Shown one piece after another: positions 40,082 through 48,813 of a DNA stretch of 53,862 nucleotides. Both the position numbers and the translations under genes were made by a program. Below the pieces are notes generated by a model. It did not search any database. It was not told where the DNA came from and saw only the letters and a program-made list of their open reading frames with translations. Numbering within the stretch: the first letter of the stretch is position 1; each line of letters begins with the position of its first letter. Where the stretch lies: positions 1 to 53,862 of the forward strand of contig NZ_JAECVR010000022.1 in NCBI RefSeq assembly GCF_016055185.1. Direction: 5' to 3'. This DNA comes from Paenactinomyces guangxiensis (GTDB lineage: Bacteria > Bacillota > Bacilli > Thermoactinomycetales > Thermoactinomycetaceae).

Positions 40082-41240
40082 ACCTCCTGTTTACGGCAGG
40101 GATACGGTCATTGAAGTTGATTTGGACGCATTGAGACACAATATTAAAGAGTTCCGCAGGCATATTCCGGAGAGATCACAGATCATGGCGGTAGTGAAGG
40201 CAGACGGATACGGCCATGGGGCAGTTCACGTTGCCCGGGCGGCACTTGAGGCTGGAGCCACTTATCTCGGAGTTGCTTTTGTCGATGAGGGGATTGAGTT
40301 AAGGCAGGCAGGAATCAAAGCGCCAATCCTTGTCTTAGGGTATACCCCCTCCTATGCGGTTGCCGATGCCATCCGGCATCAATTAAGCTTAACGGTATTT
40401 TCCAGAGAATCATTAGAAGTTATCGAGAGAGAGTCGGACCGGTTCAATACCAAAGCCAATATCCACATAAAAGTAGACACAGGGATGGGGAGGATTGGCT
40501 TGCAACCTCAAGATACCTCTGCCTTTTTGCGTCTGGCCCGTCAATGCAGCCATGTGCGGGTAGAAGGATTGTTTACACACTTTGCTACGGCTGATGAACG
40601 GGATAAAAGCTACACCCGGTATCAGGAGGAATTGTTTGCCAGTGTTGTCCGGGAGCTGAAGGAAGATATTCCCCTCATTCATATCGCCAATAGTGCGGGT
40701 GCGATTGAATTGCCTTGCCGTACCTATGATATGATTCGTTTGGGCATCAGTATGTATGGCTTTTATCCTTCTGTAGAAGTGAATCAACAATCAGTAAAAT
40801 TAAAACCGGTATTGACACTGAAATCAAAAATTGTTCACCTTAAACAACCTCCCCCGGGAACCGGGATCAGCTACGGAAAAACTGTGACGGCGACCGGTTC
40901 TGAGTGGATTGCCACTATACCTGTCGGCTATGGGGATGGTTTTAACCGCCACCTGTCCAACAAAGGGTTTGCGCTGGTAGGCGGTGTAAAAGTTCCCGTC
41001 TTTGGCCGGGTTTGTATGGATCAACTCATGCTGGATGTAACCCGGGCGATGCCCGTACGGGTTGGGGATGAGGTTGTTTTATACGGGAGACAGGGGACCA
41101 AGAGCATTCATGTGGATGAGGTTGCCGAAATTCTGGGCACCATTAACTATGAAGTTGTATGCATGTTAAGCCACCGGATTCCGCGAATCTACCTCAGAAA
41201 CGGAAAGCCTGTGCAAGTGGTCAACCGTTTGAGACAGTGA
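40062..41240 (+). CDS. alr: Alanine racemase
   Basis: PLP-dependent conversion of L- to D-alanine for peptidoglycan. 392 residues. The PLP lysine lies in MAVVKADGYGHGAVHVA (near residue 47). The second-site Tyr lies in GTGISYGKTVTATG, and SKIVHLKQPP and PVFGRVCMDQLMLDVT are typical. The GTG at 40062 starts inside the preceding gene, with only a weak upstream site, so translational coupling is likely. Location upstream of mazEF and sigB matches B. subtilis. Confidence 0.96.
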   Translation: MDGNPNRPPVYGRDTVIEVDLDALRHNIKEFRRHIPERSQIMAVVKADGYGHGAVHVARAALEAGATYLGVAFVDEGIELRQAGIKAPILVLGYTPSYAVADAIRHQLSLTVFSRESLEVIERESDRFNTKANIHIKVDTGMGRIGLQPQDTSAFLRLARQCSHVRVEGLFTHFATADERDKSYTRYQEELFASVVRELKEDIPLIHIANSAGAIELPCRTYDMIRLGISMYGFYPSVEVNQQSVKLKPVLTLKSKIVHLKQPPPGTGISYGKTVTATGSEWIATIPVGYGDGFNRHLSNKGFALVGGVKVPVFGRVCMDQLMLDVTRAMPVRVGDEVVLYGRQGTKSIHVDEVAEILGTINYEVVCMLSHRIPRIYLRNGKPVQVVNRLRQ

Positions 41241-41589
41241 CTTTTTTCTGTAAAAGTGTGTCTAAGGGGAAAGGCGGAATTTCTGTCTCGCTCCCCGGAA
41301 TTCTGCTTCTCCGGCATGACTCAACTTTTCATCTCCGGGTTATCCCAATCCGGTAATAACGGTTTACTAATGGAGATCAATGAACCTTTCCTTTGTGTCC
41401 GGTTAAGAGTTTACTTTTTTTAGCTTTTCTCTTTAATTGGAAGGAATTTTGGCAACAAGAACGAATAGATTTAACTATGTCTGTCGTTTCAGTGCACGGG
41501 GACTTATTTTAAGTATATTTTTGCAACAGGTTCGACATAATGGTAGTATTGATATTGCTAACGGTGATGATTGGTTGGGGGTGCGACAG
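41241..41589. other. Region between alr and the mazE antitoxin gene
   Basis: About 350 bp. An imperfect hairpin GCGGAATT/AATTCTGC (41274-41306) without a T run may end alr mRNA. The frame of the antitoxin is open further upstream to 41437, but homology to EndoAI and the ribosome binding site GGGGGTG both start only near 41575-41590. A promoter for mazEF probably lies at 41480-41545 (CATAAT at 41535), but no clear -35 was found. Confidence 0.4.
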
Positions 41590-41862
41590 TTGTCCAGTAC
41601 CAAGAGAATTATGATCAGCCTACCAAAAAATTTGCTTCAAGAAGTAGATGGTATGGTGCAAAGAGATAACTCCAATCGAAGTGAGTTTATTCGACAAGCG
41701 ATGAAGATGTATCTTCAGGAGCGAAAAAAACGTTTGATCCGCGAGATGATGCAAAGAGGTTACATGGAAATGGCCAGGATCAATCTTAATATTGCCTCAG
41801 AAGCTTTTGTGGCGGAAGAGGAAGCAGAAGATACTTTGGATCGATTGGTTAGCGGGGTGTAA
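41590..41862 (+). CDS. ndoAI: MazE-type antitoxin EndoAI (ribbon-helix-helix)
   Basis: Neutralises the MazF/EndoA toxin and autoregulates the pair. 90 residues from TTG 41590, six bases after GGGGGTG. The N-terminal ribbon-helix-helix is [19 protein letters not shown] and SRSEF-like [14 protein letters not shown]. The C-terminal toxin-binding tail [25 protein letters not shown] closely parallels EndoAI of B. subtilis (which has MEMAKINLNISSEA). It is followed five bases later by the toxin gene. Confidence 0.92.
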   Translation: MSSTKRIMISLPKNLLQEVDGMVQRDNSNRSEFIRQAMKMYLQERKKRLIREMMQRGYMEMARINLNIASEAFVAEEEAEDTLDRLVSGV

Positions 41863-41867
41863 CCGGT

Positions 41868-42218
41868 TTGATTGTCAAACGTGGCGATGTCTATTTTGCT
41901 GATCTTTCCCCCGTGGTCGGATCCGAACAGGGTGGGGTGCGTCCTGTTTTGATTATTCAAAACGATATTGGCAATCGGTTCAGCCCCACCGTGATCGTCG
42001 CCGCGATTACAGCACAAATTCAGAAGGCGAAATTGCCTACACACGTTGAAATCGATGCCAGAGCTTATGGGTTTGACCGGGATTCAGTCATCTTGTTAGA
42101 ACAAATCCGTACGATTGACAAACAACGGTTAACGGATAAAATTACCCATTTAGATGATGAGATGATGTCCAGAGTCAATGAAGCTTTACAAATCAGTCTT
42201 GGTTTGATTGACTTTTAA
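41868..42218 (+). CDS. ndoA: MazF-type mRNA interferase EndoA
   Basis: Ribosome-independent endoribonuclease cleaving at U^ACAU in characterised Bacillus homologues. The 116-residue sequence is nearly identical to B. subtilis Endo[56 protein letters not shown] and [21 protein letters not shown] 41868 follows GGGGTG. Very high conservation suggests a chromosomal, housekeeping-linked toxin rather than a mobile one. Directly upstream of the sigB operon, as in staphylococci and bacilli. Confidence 0.97.
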   Translation: MIVKRGDVYFADLSPVVGSEQGGVRPVLIIQNDIGNRFSPTVIVAAITAQIQKAKLPTHVEIDARAYGFDRDSVILLEQIRTIDKQRLTDKITHLDDEMMSRVNEALQISLGLIDF

Positions 42219-42220
42219 GC

Positions 42221-42258
42221 AGAGAGCGGATAGGAAATTCCGTTCTCTTATTTTGTTT
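42221..42258 (+). terminator. Intrinsic terminator of mazEF
   Basis: AGAGAGCGGA pairs with TCCGTTCTCT (10 bp, one G-T) and is followed by TATTTTGTTT. It implies a separate promoter for the sigB operon. Confidence 0.8.
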
Positions 42259-42283
42259 GTTCATTTTTTTGTGTTATTATGAT
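42256..42283 (+). promoter_or_regulatory. Candidate promoter of the rsbU-sigB operon
   Basis: TTTGTT, 16-bp spacer, TATGAT, directly after the mazEF terminator. No convincing SigB-type promoter (GTTTAA...GGGTAA) was found upstream of rsbU or rsbV, only an isolated GGGTAA at 43443. Confidence 0.4.
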
Positions 42284-42434
42284 ATTTTTAATACGAGTTA
42301 GTCTCGTAAGTTACTGTTTTTATCTTTTGCTCCCTCATCCGACCCTGGAGGAAAGCTTCAGATTGGATCCTCCCTCTAAATTAAAAAAAGAAAAATCGCA
42401 TCGGTTTGAAGCCTTATTCAAGGGGACCTTCAAT

Positions 42435-43442
42435 ATGGACATTCACTTACAAAAGCAATATGAGAGGTTACTTACCTCATATATTCAAGACCCGAAAGAG
42501 GATCACTTATATAGTGCCCAACAATTGAGAAAATGGATTATGGAACATCGAGTTCCGCCGGAAGAAGTGGTTAGCTTCCATATCAACACGATGAAAAAGC
42601 TTCTCCCCGACCTCCCCCCTGAAGTAAAAAACTCATTTGACCTGTTAATTGAAGTAATGATCGGCTACGGAGTAGCTTATCAGGAAACCGAAAAGCTGGT
42701 CACTCGACAACGTGAGTTGGAGTACGAGATTGAAGTGGCTGTGGGGATGCAACAAACTCTGTTGCCTGCCAGCCCTCCCCCATTACCCGGAGTAGATATT
42801 GGGGTTTTAAGTGTAGCTGCCAAGCGGATGAGCGGAGACTATTATAACTTTGTTGATCATGGCATGGGGTCGCTTGGTGTTGCCATCTCAGATATCATCG
42901 GAAAAGGGATTCCTGCGGCACTTTGTATGTCTATGATTAAGTATGCGATGGATCGCCTTGACGATAACCAGCCCCTGTCTCCTTCAGAAATCTTGCGCGG
43001 CTTAAATACGGTAGTGGAGCGAAACGTAGATCCCAGTATGTTTATTACCATGGTCTACGGGGTATATGATTCGTTGAATCATCACTTTCGTTATTCAACA
43101 GCTGGCCATGAGCCCGGATTTTTCTACAATTCCCGAACGAACCGTTTTAGGGATTTGAAAACGCAGGGACTTGTTTTAGGTGTTGCCAGAGATGTTGATT
43201 ATCGGGAATATCTGCTTAAACTATCCCCTGGTGATGCCATTATCTTATTTTCTGATGGTGTAACCGAATGTAAAGTGGACGGGCAATTCCTGCAACGTCG
43301 CACATTGAAAAAGTTAATTCGTGATCATTTGAAACTGCCTGCCCAGGAAGCTGTTGAAGGAATCCATCAAAAGCTGGTTGAAATGGCAAATTATCAAATT
43401 AAAGATGATCAGACCATTCTCATCATAAAAAGAGTTGAATAG
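42435..43442 (+). CDS. rsbU: RsbU, PP2C-type serine phosphatase activating RsbV
   Basis: Dephosphorylates RsbV-P and so releases SigB. The 335 residues match B. subtilis RsbU in length and start: ATG 42435 (MDIHLQKQYERLLTSYIQ) after AAGGGGACC; the frame from 42279 was rejected. The N-terminal about 80 residues correspond to the RsbT-binding domain (IPPEE-like VPPEEVVSFH, LIEVMIGYGVAYQE). The PP2C SpoIIE domain follows with SGDYYNFVDHG, VAISDIIGKGIPAALCMSMIKYAM and ILFSDGVTECK. No rsbR, rsbS or rsbT is adjacent, so its activating partner is missing from this locus. Confidence 0.95.
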   Translation: MDIHLQKQYERLLTSYIQDPKEDHLYSAQQLRKWIMEHRVPPEEVVSFHINTMKKLLPDLPPEVKNSFDLLIEVMIGYGVAYQETEKLVTRQRELEYEIEVAVGMQQTLLPASPPPLPGVDIGVLSVAAKRMSGDYYNFVDHGMGSLGVAISDIIGKGIPAALCMSMIKYAMDRLDDNQPLSPSEILRGLNTVVERNVDPSMFITMVYGVYDSLNHHFRYSTAGHEPGFFYNSRTNRFRDLKTQGLVLGVARDVDYREYLLKLSPGDAIILFSDGVTECKVDGQFLQRRTLKKLIRDHLKLPAQEAVEGIHQKLVEMANYQIKDDQTILIIKRVE

Positions 43443-43497
43443 GGTAAGAGCCGGGTCAGGACATAAGGAGTAAATACAGGTTGGAGGTCGAAACGGT

Positions 43498-43833
43498 ATG
43501 AATGTGTTAATTAAAGATATAATGAACGAGGAAAAAGATATTACCATTCTCGTTGAAGGAGAAATCGACGTATACACGGCACCTCAACTGAGAGAAAAAT
43601 TACTTCCCTATTGTCAAAATGGAAGAACGATAGTGATCGACCTGTCTAAAGTAGATTATATCGACAGTACCGGGATCGGAGTATTGATTGGAGCATATAA
43701 AGCCCAGCGGGCCACCTATGGCAAACTCATTTTAACAGGCATGAATGCCCGCTTGTTAAGGATCTTTAAAATTACCGGATTACATGAAATTATAGAGATT
43801 GAAGAAAGAACGCAGGAGGATGGCCAATCATGA
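43498..43833 (+). CDS. rsbV: RsbV, anti-anti-sigma factor (STAS domain)
   Basis: When dephosphorylated by RsbU it binds RsbW and frees SigB. 111 residues with the STAS signature VDYIDSTGIGVLIGAYKA, in which the Ser of DSTGIG (about residue 57) is the phosphorylation site. GGAGG lies just before ATG 43498. It overlaps rsbW by four bases (ATGA). Confidence 0.95.
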   Translation: MNVLIKDIMNEEKDITILVEGEIDVYTAPQLREKLLPYCQNGRTIVIDLSKVDYIDSTGIGVLIGAYKAQRATYGKLILTGMNARLLRIFKITGLHEIIEIEERTQEDGQS

Positions 43834-44318
43834 GTGACCAACTCTTAGATTTGGTAAATCTGACGATTCCCGCCAAGCCGGACTATGTTGGGATTGTCAG
43901 GCTGGCAGTTTCTGGTGTTGCCAATCGTATGGGTTTCTCATATGACGAGATCGAAGATTTAAAGTTGGCTGTGGCAGAAGCATGTACGAATGCTGTTGAT
44001 CATGCTTATTGCGGTGGTGAGGGAGAAATCGAGGTCAGTTGCAATATTTTTGCGAATCGCCTCGAAATCGCCGTCATTGATCGCGGGAACAGTTTTGATG
44101 TCAGAGAAGTGGAAAAACGGACCGGACCGATCAGCATCGAACCGTCCATGAATGCTGTGCGTGAACGCGGATTAGGCCTTTTTCTGATGAAAACATTAAT
44201 GGATCATGTAGATATTAAAGGTGATAACGGAGTGATTGTGACGATGACCAAGTATATCCGAAAGGACGTGGTGGAGTCACATGTCGAGTCGTCCACATCC
44301 TACCCCTCTAACCGATGA
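43830..44318 (+). CDS. rsbW: RsbW, anti-sigma factor and serine kinase
   Basis: Binds and inhibits SigB and phosphorylates RsbV with ATP. 162 residues of the GHKL ATPase fold: the N-box LAVAEACTNAVDHAY (Asn near residue 54), the G1 box IAVIDRGNSFD and the G2 region RERGLGLFLMKTLMD. The start overlaps the rsbV stop, and the 3' end overlaps sigB by 38 bp, enforcing balanced expression of the partner-switch proteins. Confidence 0.96.
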   Translation: MSDQLLDLVNLTIPAKPDYVGIVRLAVSGVANRMGFSYDEIEDLKLAVAEACTNAVDHAYCGGEGEIEVSCNIFANRLEIAVIDRGNSFDVREVEKRTGPISIEPSMNAVRERGLGLFLMKTLMDHVDIKGDNGVIVTMTKYIRKDVVESHVESSTSYPSNR

Positions 44319-45069
44319 AGAAGTCCTTCAGTTAATCCGAAAATTTCAAGAGGATGGGGATGGGGAGGCACAAGCGAAATTAGTGGATCACTATAAAGAT
44401 TTGGTAGAGACATTGGCGTTCAAGTTTGCTCGTGGCTCCGAACCCTATGAAGATTTGGCCCAGGTTGGGATGATCGGTTTGCTTGCCTCTTTGAAAAGGT
44501 ATGATCCTTCCTTCGGCCGCAGCTTTGAAGGATTTGCCATTCCGACGATCATAGGAGAGATTAAACGGCACATCCGCGATAAAACCTGGAGTGTTCATGT
44601 TCCAAGACGAATTAAGGAACTGGGTCCCCGTATTAAAAGTGCGGTTGAAGAGTTGACCACTCAGTACCAGCGATCCCCCCAGGTAGAGGAAATCGCCGAT
44701 TATTTGGACGTGACAACAGAAGAAGTATTGGAAACGATGGAAATGGGACGGAGCTATAACGCAGTCTCGGTAGACAGTCCGATTGAAGCCAGTACGGACG
44801 GGAGCCAGGTTACTTTGCTTGATCTGGTTGGAAGTGAAGATAACGGATACGACCAGATTGACAAAAAATTATTGCTGGAAAAAGTATTTTCGGTACTGAC
44901 TGACCGCGAAAAAGAAATCCTGCAAATGACTTTTTTTGATAATCTGAGCCAAAAACAAGCGGGAGAAAAACTAGGCATCTCCCAGATGCATGTTTCCCGC
45001 CTGCAACGAAGAGCATTACAAAAACTGCGCCAAGCGATTCGCATGGAGCCGTCCGAGGTTATAAGATGA
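44281..45069 (+). CDS. sigB: General stress sigma factor SigB
   Basis: Alternative sigma-70-family factor (262 residues). Region 2: LVETLAFKFARGSEPYEDLAQVGMIGLLASLKRYDP and FAIPTIIGEIKRHIRDKTW (region 2.4, SVHVPRR). Region 3: EELTTQYQRSPQVEEIADYL. Region 4: LTDREKEILQMTFFDNLSQKQAGEKLGISQMHVSRLQRRAL. The order rsbU-rsbV-rsbW-sigB directly follows mazEF, as in Staphylococcus. rsbX is absent downstream, where a 13-bp terminator follows. Confidence 0.96.
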   Translation: MSSRPHPTPLTDEEVLQLIRKFQEDGDGEAQAKLVDHYKDLVETLAFKFARGSEPYEDLAQVGMIGLLASLKRYDPSFGRSFEGFAIPTIIGEIKRHIRDKTWSVHVPRRIKELGPRIKSAVEELTTQYQRSPQVEEIADYLDVTTEEVLETMEMGRSYNAVSVDSPIEASTDGSQVTLLDLVGSEDNGYDQIDKKLLLEKVFSVLTDREKEILQMTFFDNLSQKQAGEKLGISQMHVSRLQRRALQKLRQAIRMEPSEVIR

Positions 45070-45084
45070 TGGAACAGACATAAA

Positions 45085-45143
45085 AAAGTGTACCTCTTGA
45101 CATTGCTTTGTAAATGATGAGCGCGAGAGGTACACTTTCTTTC
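45085..45143 (+). terminator. Intrinsic terminator of the sigB operon
   Basis: AAAGTGTACCTCT is perfectly complementary to AGAGGTACACTTT across a 28-nt loop, with CTTTC following. Confidence 0.8.
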
Positions 45144-45323
45144 ATGTGTGAAATTTACCGGCGTGTGATCGTTCTCATCAAAATTCCCCTTTTTCTTTCG
45201 CAAAATTGTGCGCATTTTCATAGAAACCGGCACAAAGGATATGTAAAAATGATAACATCATTTTTGTTTATTATCGCATATAGCTTATCTGATCGATGAA
45301 GAAAAACAGGTGGTGGAAAGCAG

Positions 45324-47480
45324 ATGGACCGACAACAGATGTTTCAAATCGTTGCTGGCGAATTGTCCCTGAAAGTGAGCCAGGTCAAAACCAGTGTAGA
45401 GTTGATGGAAGAGGGAAATACGATACCCTTTATCGCCCGGTATCGCAAAGAGCGGACCGGAGAGCTGGATGAGGAGCAACTGAGAGAGATTGAAGAGAGA
45501 TTCCAGTACCTTTCTCAACTCAATAAACGTAAAGAAGAGATTATTCGCCTGATTGATGACCAGGGGAAATTAACAGATGAACTGAAACAGAAAATCGACC
45601 AGTCAACACGGCTGCAAGAATTAGAAGACTTATATCTCCCTTACCGGCCAAAACGTAAGACAAGGGCTTCCATAGCCAAAGAGAAAGGGTTGGAGCCTCT
45701 GGCTAAACAGTTGCTCCGGCTGACAGATGAACAGGAGATTGAAGAGACCGCATCTGAGTATATTAACGAGGAACTGGGTGTGGAAACAGCGGAGATGGCA
45801 CTTCAGGGAGCGATGGACATTCTGGCGGAGGAACTTTCCGAAGATGCCGAGATCCGAAAATGGGTGCGCGAATATACCTGGAAAACAGGACTGCTTGTCT
45901 CAAAAGCAAAAGACCCCGAACAGCGCTCCGTCTATGAAATGTATTACGATTACAGTGAACCCGTACATAAAATGCCGTCCCACCGTGTTCTCGCCGTAAA
46001 CCGGGGCGAACGGGAGGAAATCCTTAAAGTAAAAATTACCGTCGAAGAGGAGCCTATTTTACGCCGTCTGGAAAAGTGGTTTCCATCCCGGCCCCATACT
46101 TTTTTAAAACAAGCTGCACAAGACAGTTACAAACGGTTAATCGCCCCTTCAATTGAACGGGAAGTACATGCCGCCATGACCGAACAAGCGGAAGAACAAG
46201 CGATTCATATTTTTGCAGAGAATCTGCGTCACCTACTGCTGCAACCCCCGATTCCGGGCAAAATGGTTCTGGGTGTTGACCCGGCCTACCGTACGGGGTG
46301 TAAGCTGGCAGTCGTTGATGATACCGGAAAATTGCTTCATGTGGATGTGATTTACCCTACTCCGCCACAGAATAAAATCGGTGAGTCTAAACAAAAGGTT
46401 CTTGATTTGCTCGCCCAATATCCCATTGAGATTGTTGCGATCGGAAACGGAACGGCGTCACGGGAGACAGAAAGTTTTATCGCCGGGGTAATTAAAGAAG
46501 CGAACCGGCCCATCCACTATGTCATTGTCAATGAAGCGGGAGCCAGTGTTTATTCGGCATCCAAACTGGCGAAAGAAGAGTTCCCTGATCTGGATGCGGC
46601 CCGCCGCAGCGCTGTTTCTATCGCCCGCCGCTTACAGGACCCGCTTGCTGAACTGGTGAAAATCGATCCCAAATCGGTTGGAGTCGGACAATATCAGCAT
46701 GATGTATCGCAAAAGAAGTTGAGTGAGAGTTTAACCAATGTCGTAGAGTCGGCGGTTAACTATGTGGGAGTTGATGTCAATACCGCTTCCCCTGCTCTTT
46801 TGCAGTATGTATCCGGGGTGAGTGCATCAGTAGCCAAAAATATCGTCAAGCGCAGAGAAGATGTGGGCCGGTTTAAAAGCCGCGATGAATTGAAAGAAGT
46901 TCCGCGCCTCGGGGCAAAAACGTATGAACAGTGCATCGGCTTCTTACGCATCAATGAGGGCGGCAATCCGCTGGATAAAACACCGATTCACCCGGAATCT
47001 TACTCTGTTGTGAAGCAATTGCTCACATTGTTGGGGATGACGGCCGACCAAATCGGGACTGAAGAGTGTAATCAACGCTTGCGTCAATTAAATGTTGAGG
47101 AAACCGCACAAAAATGTAACTGCGGGGTACCAACTCTGCGCGATATTATTGAAGCGCTGCTCCGTCCCGGCCGGGACCCGCGTGAAGAATTGCCGGCTCC
47201 TCTGTTGCGGTCAGATGTGTTGAAAATAGAAGATCTGCATGTGGGGATGCATCTGCAGGGAACCGTTCGCAACGTTGTTGATTTTGGAGCTTTTGTAGAT
47301 ATCGGACTGAAAAACGATGGTCTTGTCCACATTTCCAAGATGAGTGAAAAATTTGTGAAGAACCCGATGGATGTTGTCACTGTCGGCGATATTGTCGATG
47401 TTTGGGTGATAAACGTAGACGTAGAAAGGGAGCGGGTCGGGTTAAGCATGCTTCCTGTGAAACAGGAGAGCCTGGCATAG
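45324..47480 (+). CDS. tex: Tex-family RNA-binding protein (YdcI)
   Basis: 718-residue conserved transcription-associated nucleic-acid binding protein. Domains in order: N-terminal helical Tex domain (LMEEGNTIPFIARYRKERTG, about residues 27-46), YqgF-like RNase H fold (LGVDPAYRTGCKLAVVDDTG, about 316), helix-hairpin-helix repeats (VGVDVNTASPALLQYVSGVS, about 477) and a C-terminal S1 domain (GMHLQGTVRNVVDFGAFVDIG). ATG 45324 follows AGGTGG. Its position after sigB matches B. subtilis ydcI. Confidence 0.95.
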   Translation: MDRQQMFQIVAGELSLKVSQVKTSVELMEEGNTIPFIARYRKERTGELDEEQLREIEERFQYLSQLNKRKEEIIRLIDDQGKLTDELKQKIDQSTRLQELEDLYLPYRPKRKTRASIAKEKGLEPLAKQLLRLTDEQEIEETASEYINEELGVETAEMALQGAMDILAEELSEDAEIRKWVREYTWKTGLLVSKAKDPEQRSVYEMYYDYSEPVHKMPSHRVLAVNRGEREEILKVKITVEEEPILRRLEKWFPSRPHTFLKQAAQDSYKRLIAPSIEREVHAAMTEQAEEQAIHIFAENLRHLLLQPPIPGKMVLGVDPAYRTGCKLAVVDDTGKLLHVDVIYPTPPQNKIGESKQKVLDLLAQYPIEIVAIGNGTASRETESFIAGVIKEANRPIHYVIVNEAGASVYSASKLAKEEFPDLDAARRSAVSIARRLQDPLAELVKIDPKSVGVGQYQHDVSQKKLSESLTNVVESAVNYVGVDVNTASPALLQYVSGVSASVAKNIVKRREDVGRFKSRDELKEVPRLGAKTYEQCIGFLRINEGGNPLDKTPIHPESYSVVKQLLTLLGMTADQIGTEECNQRLRQLNVEETAQKCNCGVPTLRDIIEALLRPGRDPREELPAPLLRSDVLKIEDLHVGMHLQGTVRNVVDFGAFVDIGLKNDGLVHISKMSEKFVKNPMDVVTVGDIVDVWVINVDVERERVGLSMLPVKQESLA

Positions 47481-47515
47481 CCGGAGTCGGCGAACGGCTC
47501 CTTGTTACCTGACTC

Positions 47516-47629
47516 TCATGCGCGTTCTTTTTGTTGGAAATGAAACCAACATTTATTTAAAAACCTGATTTGCCGCCGGTCTTTATCATGGAAGGCTCGC
47601 ATGAGCTGTTTGACCAGCCACCTGGGCAT
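47516..47629 (-). CDS. cmpA: Cortex morphogenetic protein CmpA
   Basis: A 37-codon gene read on the minus strand: MPRWLVKQLMRAFHDKDRRQ followed by IRFLNKCWFHFQQKERA. The sequence and length match CmpA of B. subtilis, a small protein that promotes degradation of the coat-morphogenesis ATPase SpoIVA in defective spores and holds back cortex assembly. AAAGGAGG lies 7 bases before the ATG. As in B. subtilis it sits between tex and the sprT-like gene. It is strong evidence for a sporulating host. Confidence 0.9.
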   Translation of the reverse strand: MPRWLVKQLMRAFHDKDRRQIRFLNKCWFHFQQKERA

Positions 47630-47740
47630 CCCGCCGCCTCCTTTCGCATTGGTTTGTTGTTTTAGTTTATGTAGGCAGGGGGATGTCCGTGTCTTACTGT
47701 CTCTTAATTCTGTTTGTGTGCCGCTGAGAGGGGAAATAGT

Positions 47741-48214
47741 ATGACAGACCAGGAGTTGCAAAGATGGGTGGAACAACTGTCCCTCATGCATTTTGGGATT
47801 CCTTTTGCCCACCTGGCCCGGTTTAATTCCCGTCTGCGCACAACCGGGGGGAGATATCACCTGTCCGACCATCGGATTGAGATGAATCCGAAGATGTTGG
47901 AAGTCCACGGCAGAGAGGTGTTTACCAGGATTATTTTGCACGAGCTCTGCCATTATCATTTGCACATACAGGGAAAAGGTTACCGCCACCGGGACCGTGA
48001 TTTTCGCGAACTGCTGGAGCAAGTGGGCGGTCTTCGTTATGCCCCTCCCCTGCACCCCTCTGCGAAAAAAAATCAGATTGCAAAGGTTTTGCTCACCTGC
48101 AAACACTGTGGAAAAACCTATTACCGCAAACGAAAGGTGAATCTGGCCCGCTATATTTGCGGGGATTGTCGTGGCCCGCTGGAGCAACAAATCCTGACTT
48201 CAAACCAACCATAA
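47741..48214 (+). CDS. SprT-like zinc protease-fold protein (YdcK)
   Basis: 157 residues. The metalloprotease motif HELCHYHLH (HExxH, near residue 68) and a C-terminal four-cysteine zinc ribbon (CKHCGKTY ... YICGDC) are those of the SprT/YdcK family related to Spartan proteases. Natural substrates of the bacterial group are not settled. ATG 47741 follows GAGAGGGG. Conserved neighbour of cmpA. Confidence 0.9.
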   Translation: MTDQELQRWVEQLSLMHFGIPFAHLARFNSRLRTTGGRYHLSDHRIEMNPKMLEVHGREVFTRIILHELCHYHLHIQGKGYRHRDRDFRELLEQVGGLRYAPPLHPSAKKNQIAKVLLTCKHCGKTYYRKRKVNLARYICGDCRGPLEQQILTSNQP

Positions 48215-48229
48215 AGGGGGAATTGTTTG

Positions 48230-48796
48230 ATGCATCTCAATGACTGGTTTCAAAAAGGGATGACTTATGAGCAATATGTGGACAGCATGAATGTAAATCG
48301 GGACCGCATGCTTGAGATCTATGATAACGTTCAGCTTTCCGAAGAAGACCACTCATTTTTCCGGCAAGCGCAAACAAGGAACTGGCGTGTGATCGTGCTG
48401 ACGGCCGACTGGTGCGGGGATGCCATGCTGTGTATCCCTATCCTGAAACGTATTGCCGAATCAGCCCATTTTGATCTGCGCATGTTGATTCGCGATGAAA
48501 ACCTGGAGTTGATGGATCAATATTTGACCAATGGGAAATCCCGGTCAATTCCAATTTTTATATTCATAGATGAAGCGGGGATGGAAAAAGCGGTTTGGGG
48601 CCCCCGTTCTCCTTATGTACAACAGATGATCGAGCAGATGCGCAGCCAATTGCCCGACAATGATGATCCTCTGTTTGAAGAGAAACAACGCCAGATGTAT
48701 CGCGAGTTTAAAGACCGGATTTCATCTGACCCATCCATCTGGAAAACTGTGATTGACAGCATTCGCGCACGCTTGACACAGCCCCTGACTAGTTAA
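48230..48796 (+). CDS. Thioredoxin-fold protein with an atypical cysteine pair
   Basis: 188 residues. A thioredoxin-like core VIVLTADWCGDAMLCIPILKRIAE (near residue 55) and the cis-Pro region SRSIPIFIFIDEAG are visible. The cysteines are in the order Trp-Cys-Gly-Asp-x-x-x-Cys (CxxxxC), not the CxxC of oxidoreductases. This is the YbbN/thioredoxin_9-like type whose redox role is unproven. TTG 48227 or ATG 48230 are both served by AAAGGGGG. It is probably co-transcribed with sprT (12-16 bp gap) and with the following dehydrogenase. Confidence 0.8.
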   Translation: MHLNDWFQKGMTYEQYVDSMNVNRDRMLEIYDNVQLSEEDHSFFRQAQTRNWRVIVLTADWCGDAMLCIPILKRIAESAHFDLRMLIRDENLELMDQYLTNGKSRSIPIFIFIDEAGMEKAVWGPRSPYVQQMIEQMRSQLPDNDDPLFEEKQRQMYREFKDRISSDPSIWKTVIDSIRARLTQPLTS

Positions 48797-48813
48797 GAAA
48801 AGAGGCGATAGCA

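Noticed and set aside
43440..43450. GGGTAA upstream of rsbV as a SigB-dependent -10
   Set aside because: No GTTT-type -35 at 12-15 bp; an isolated 6-mer is not enough.
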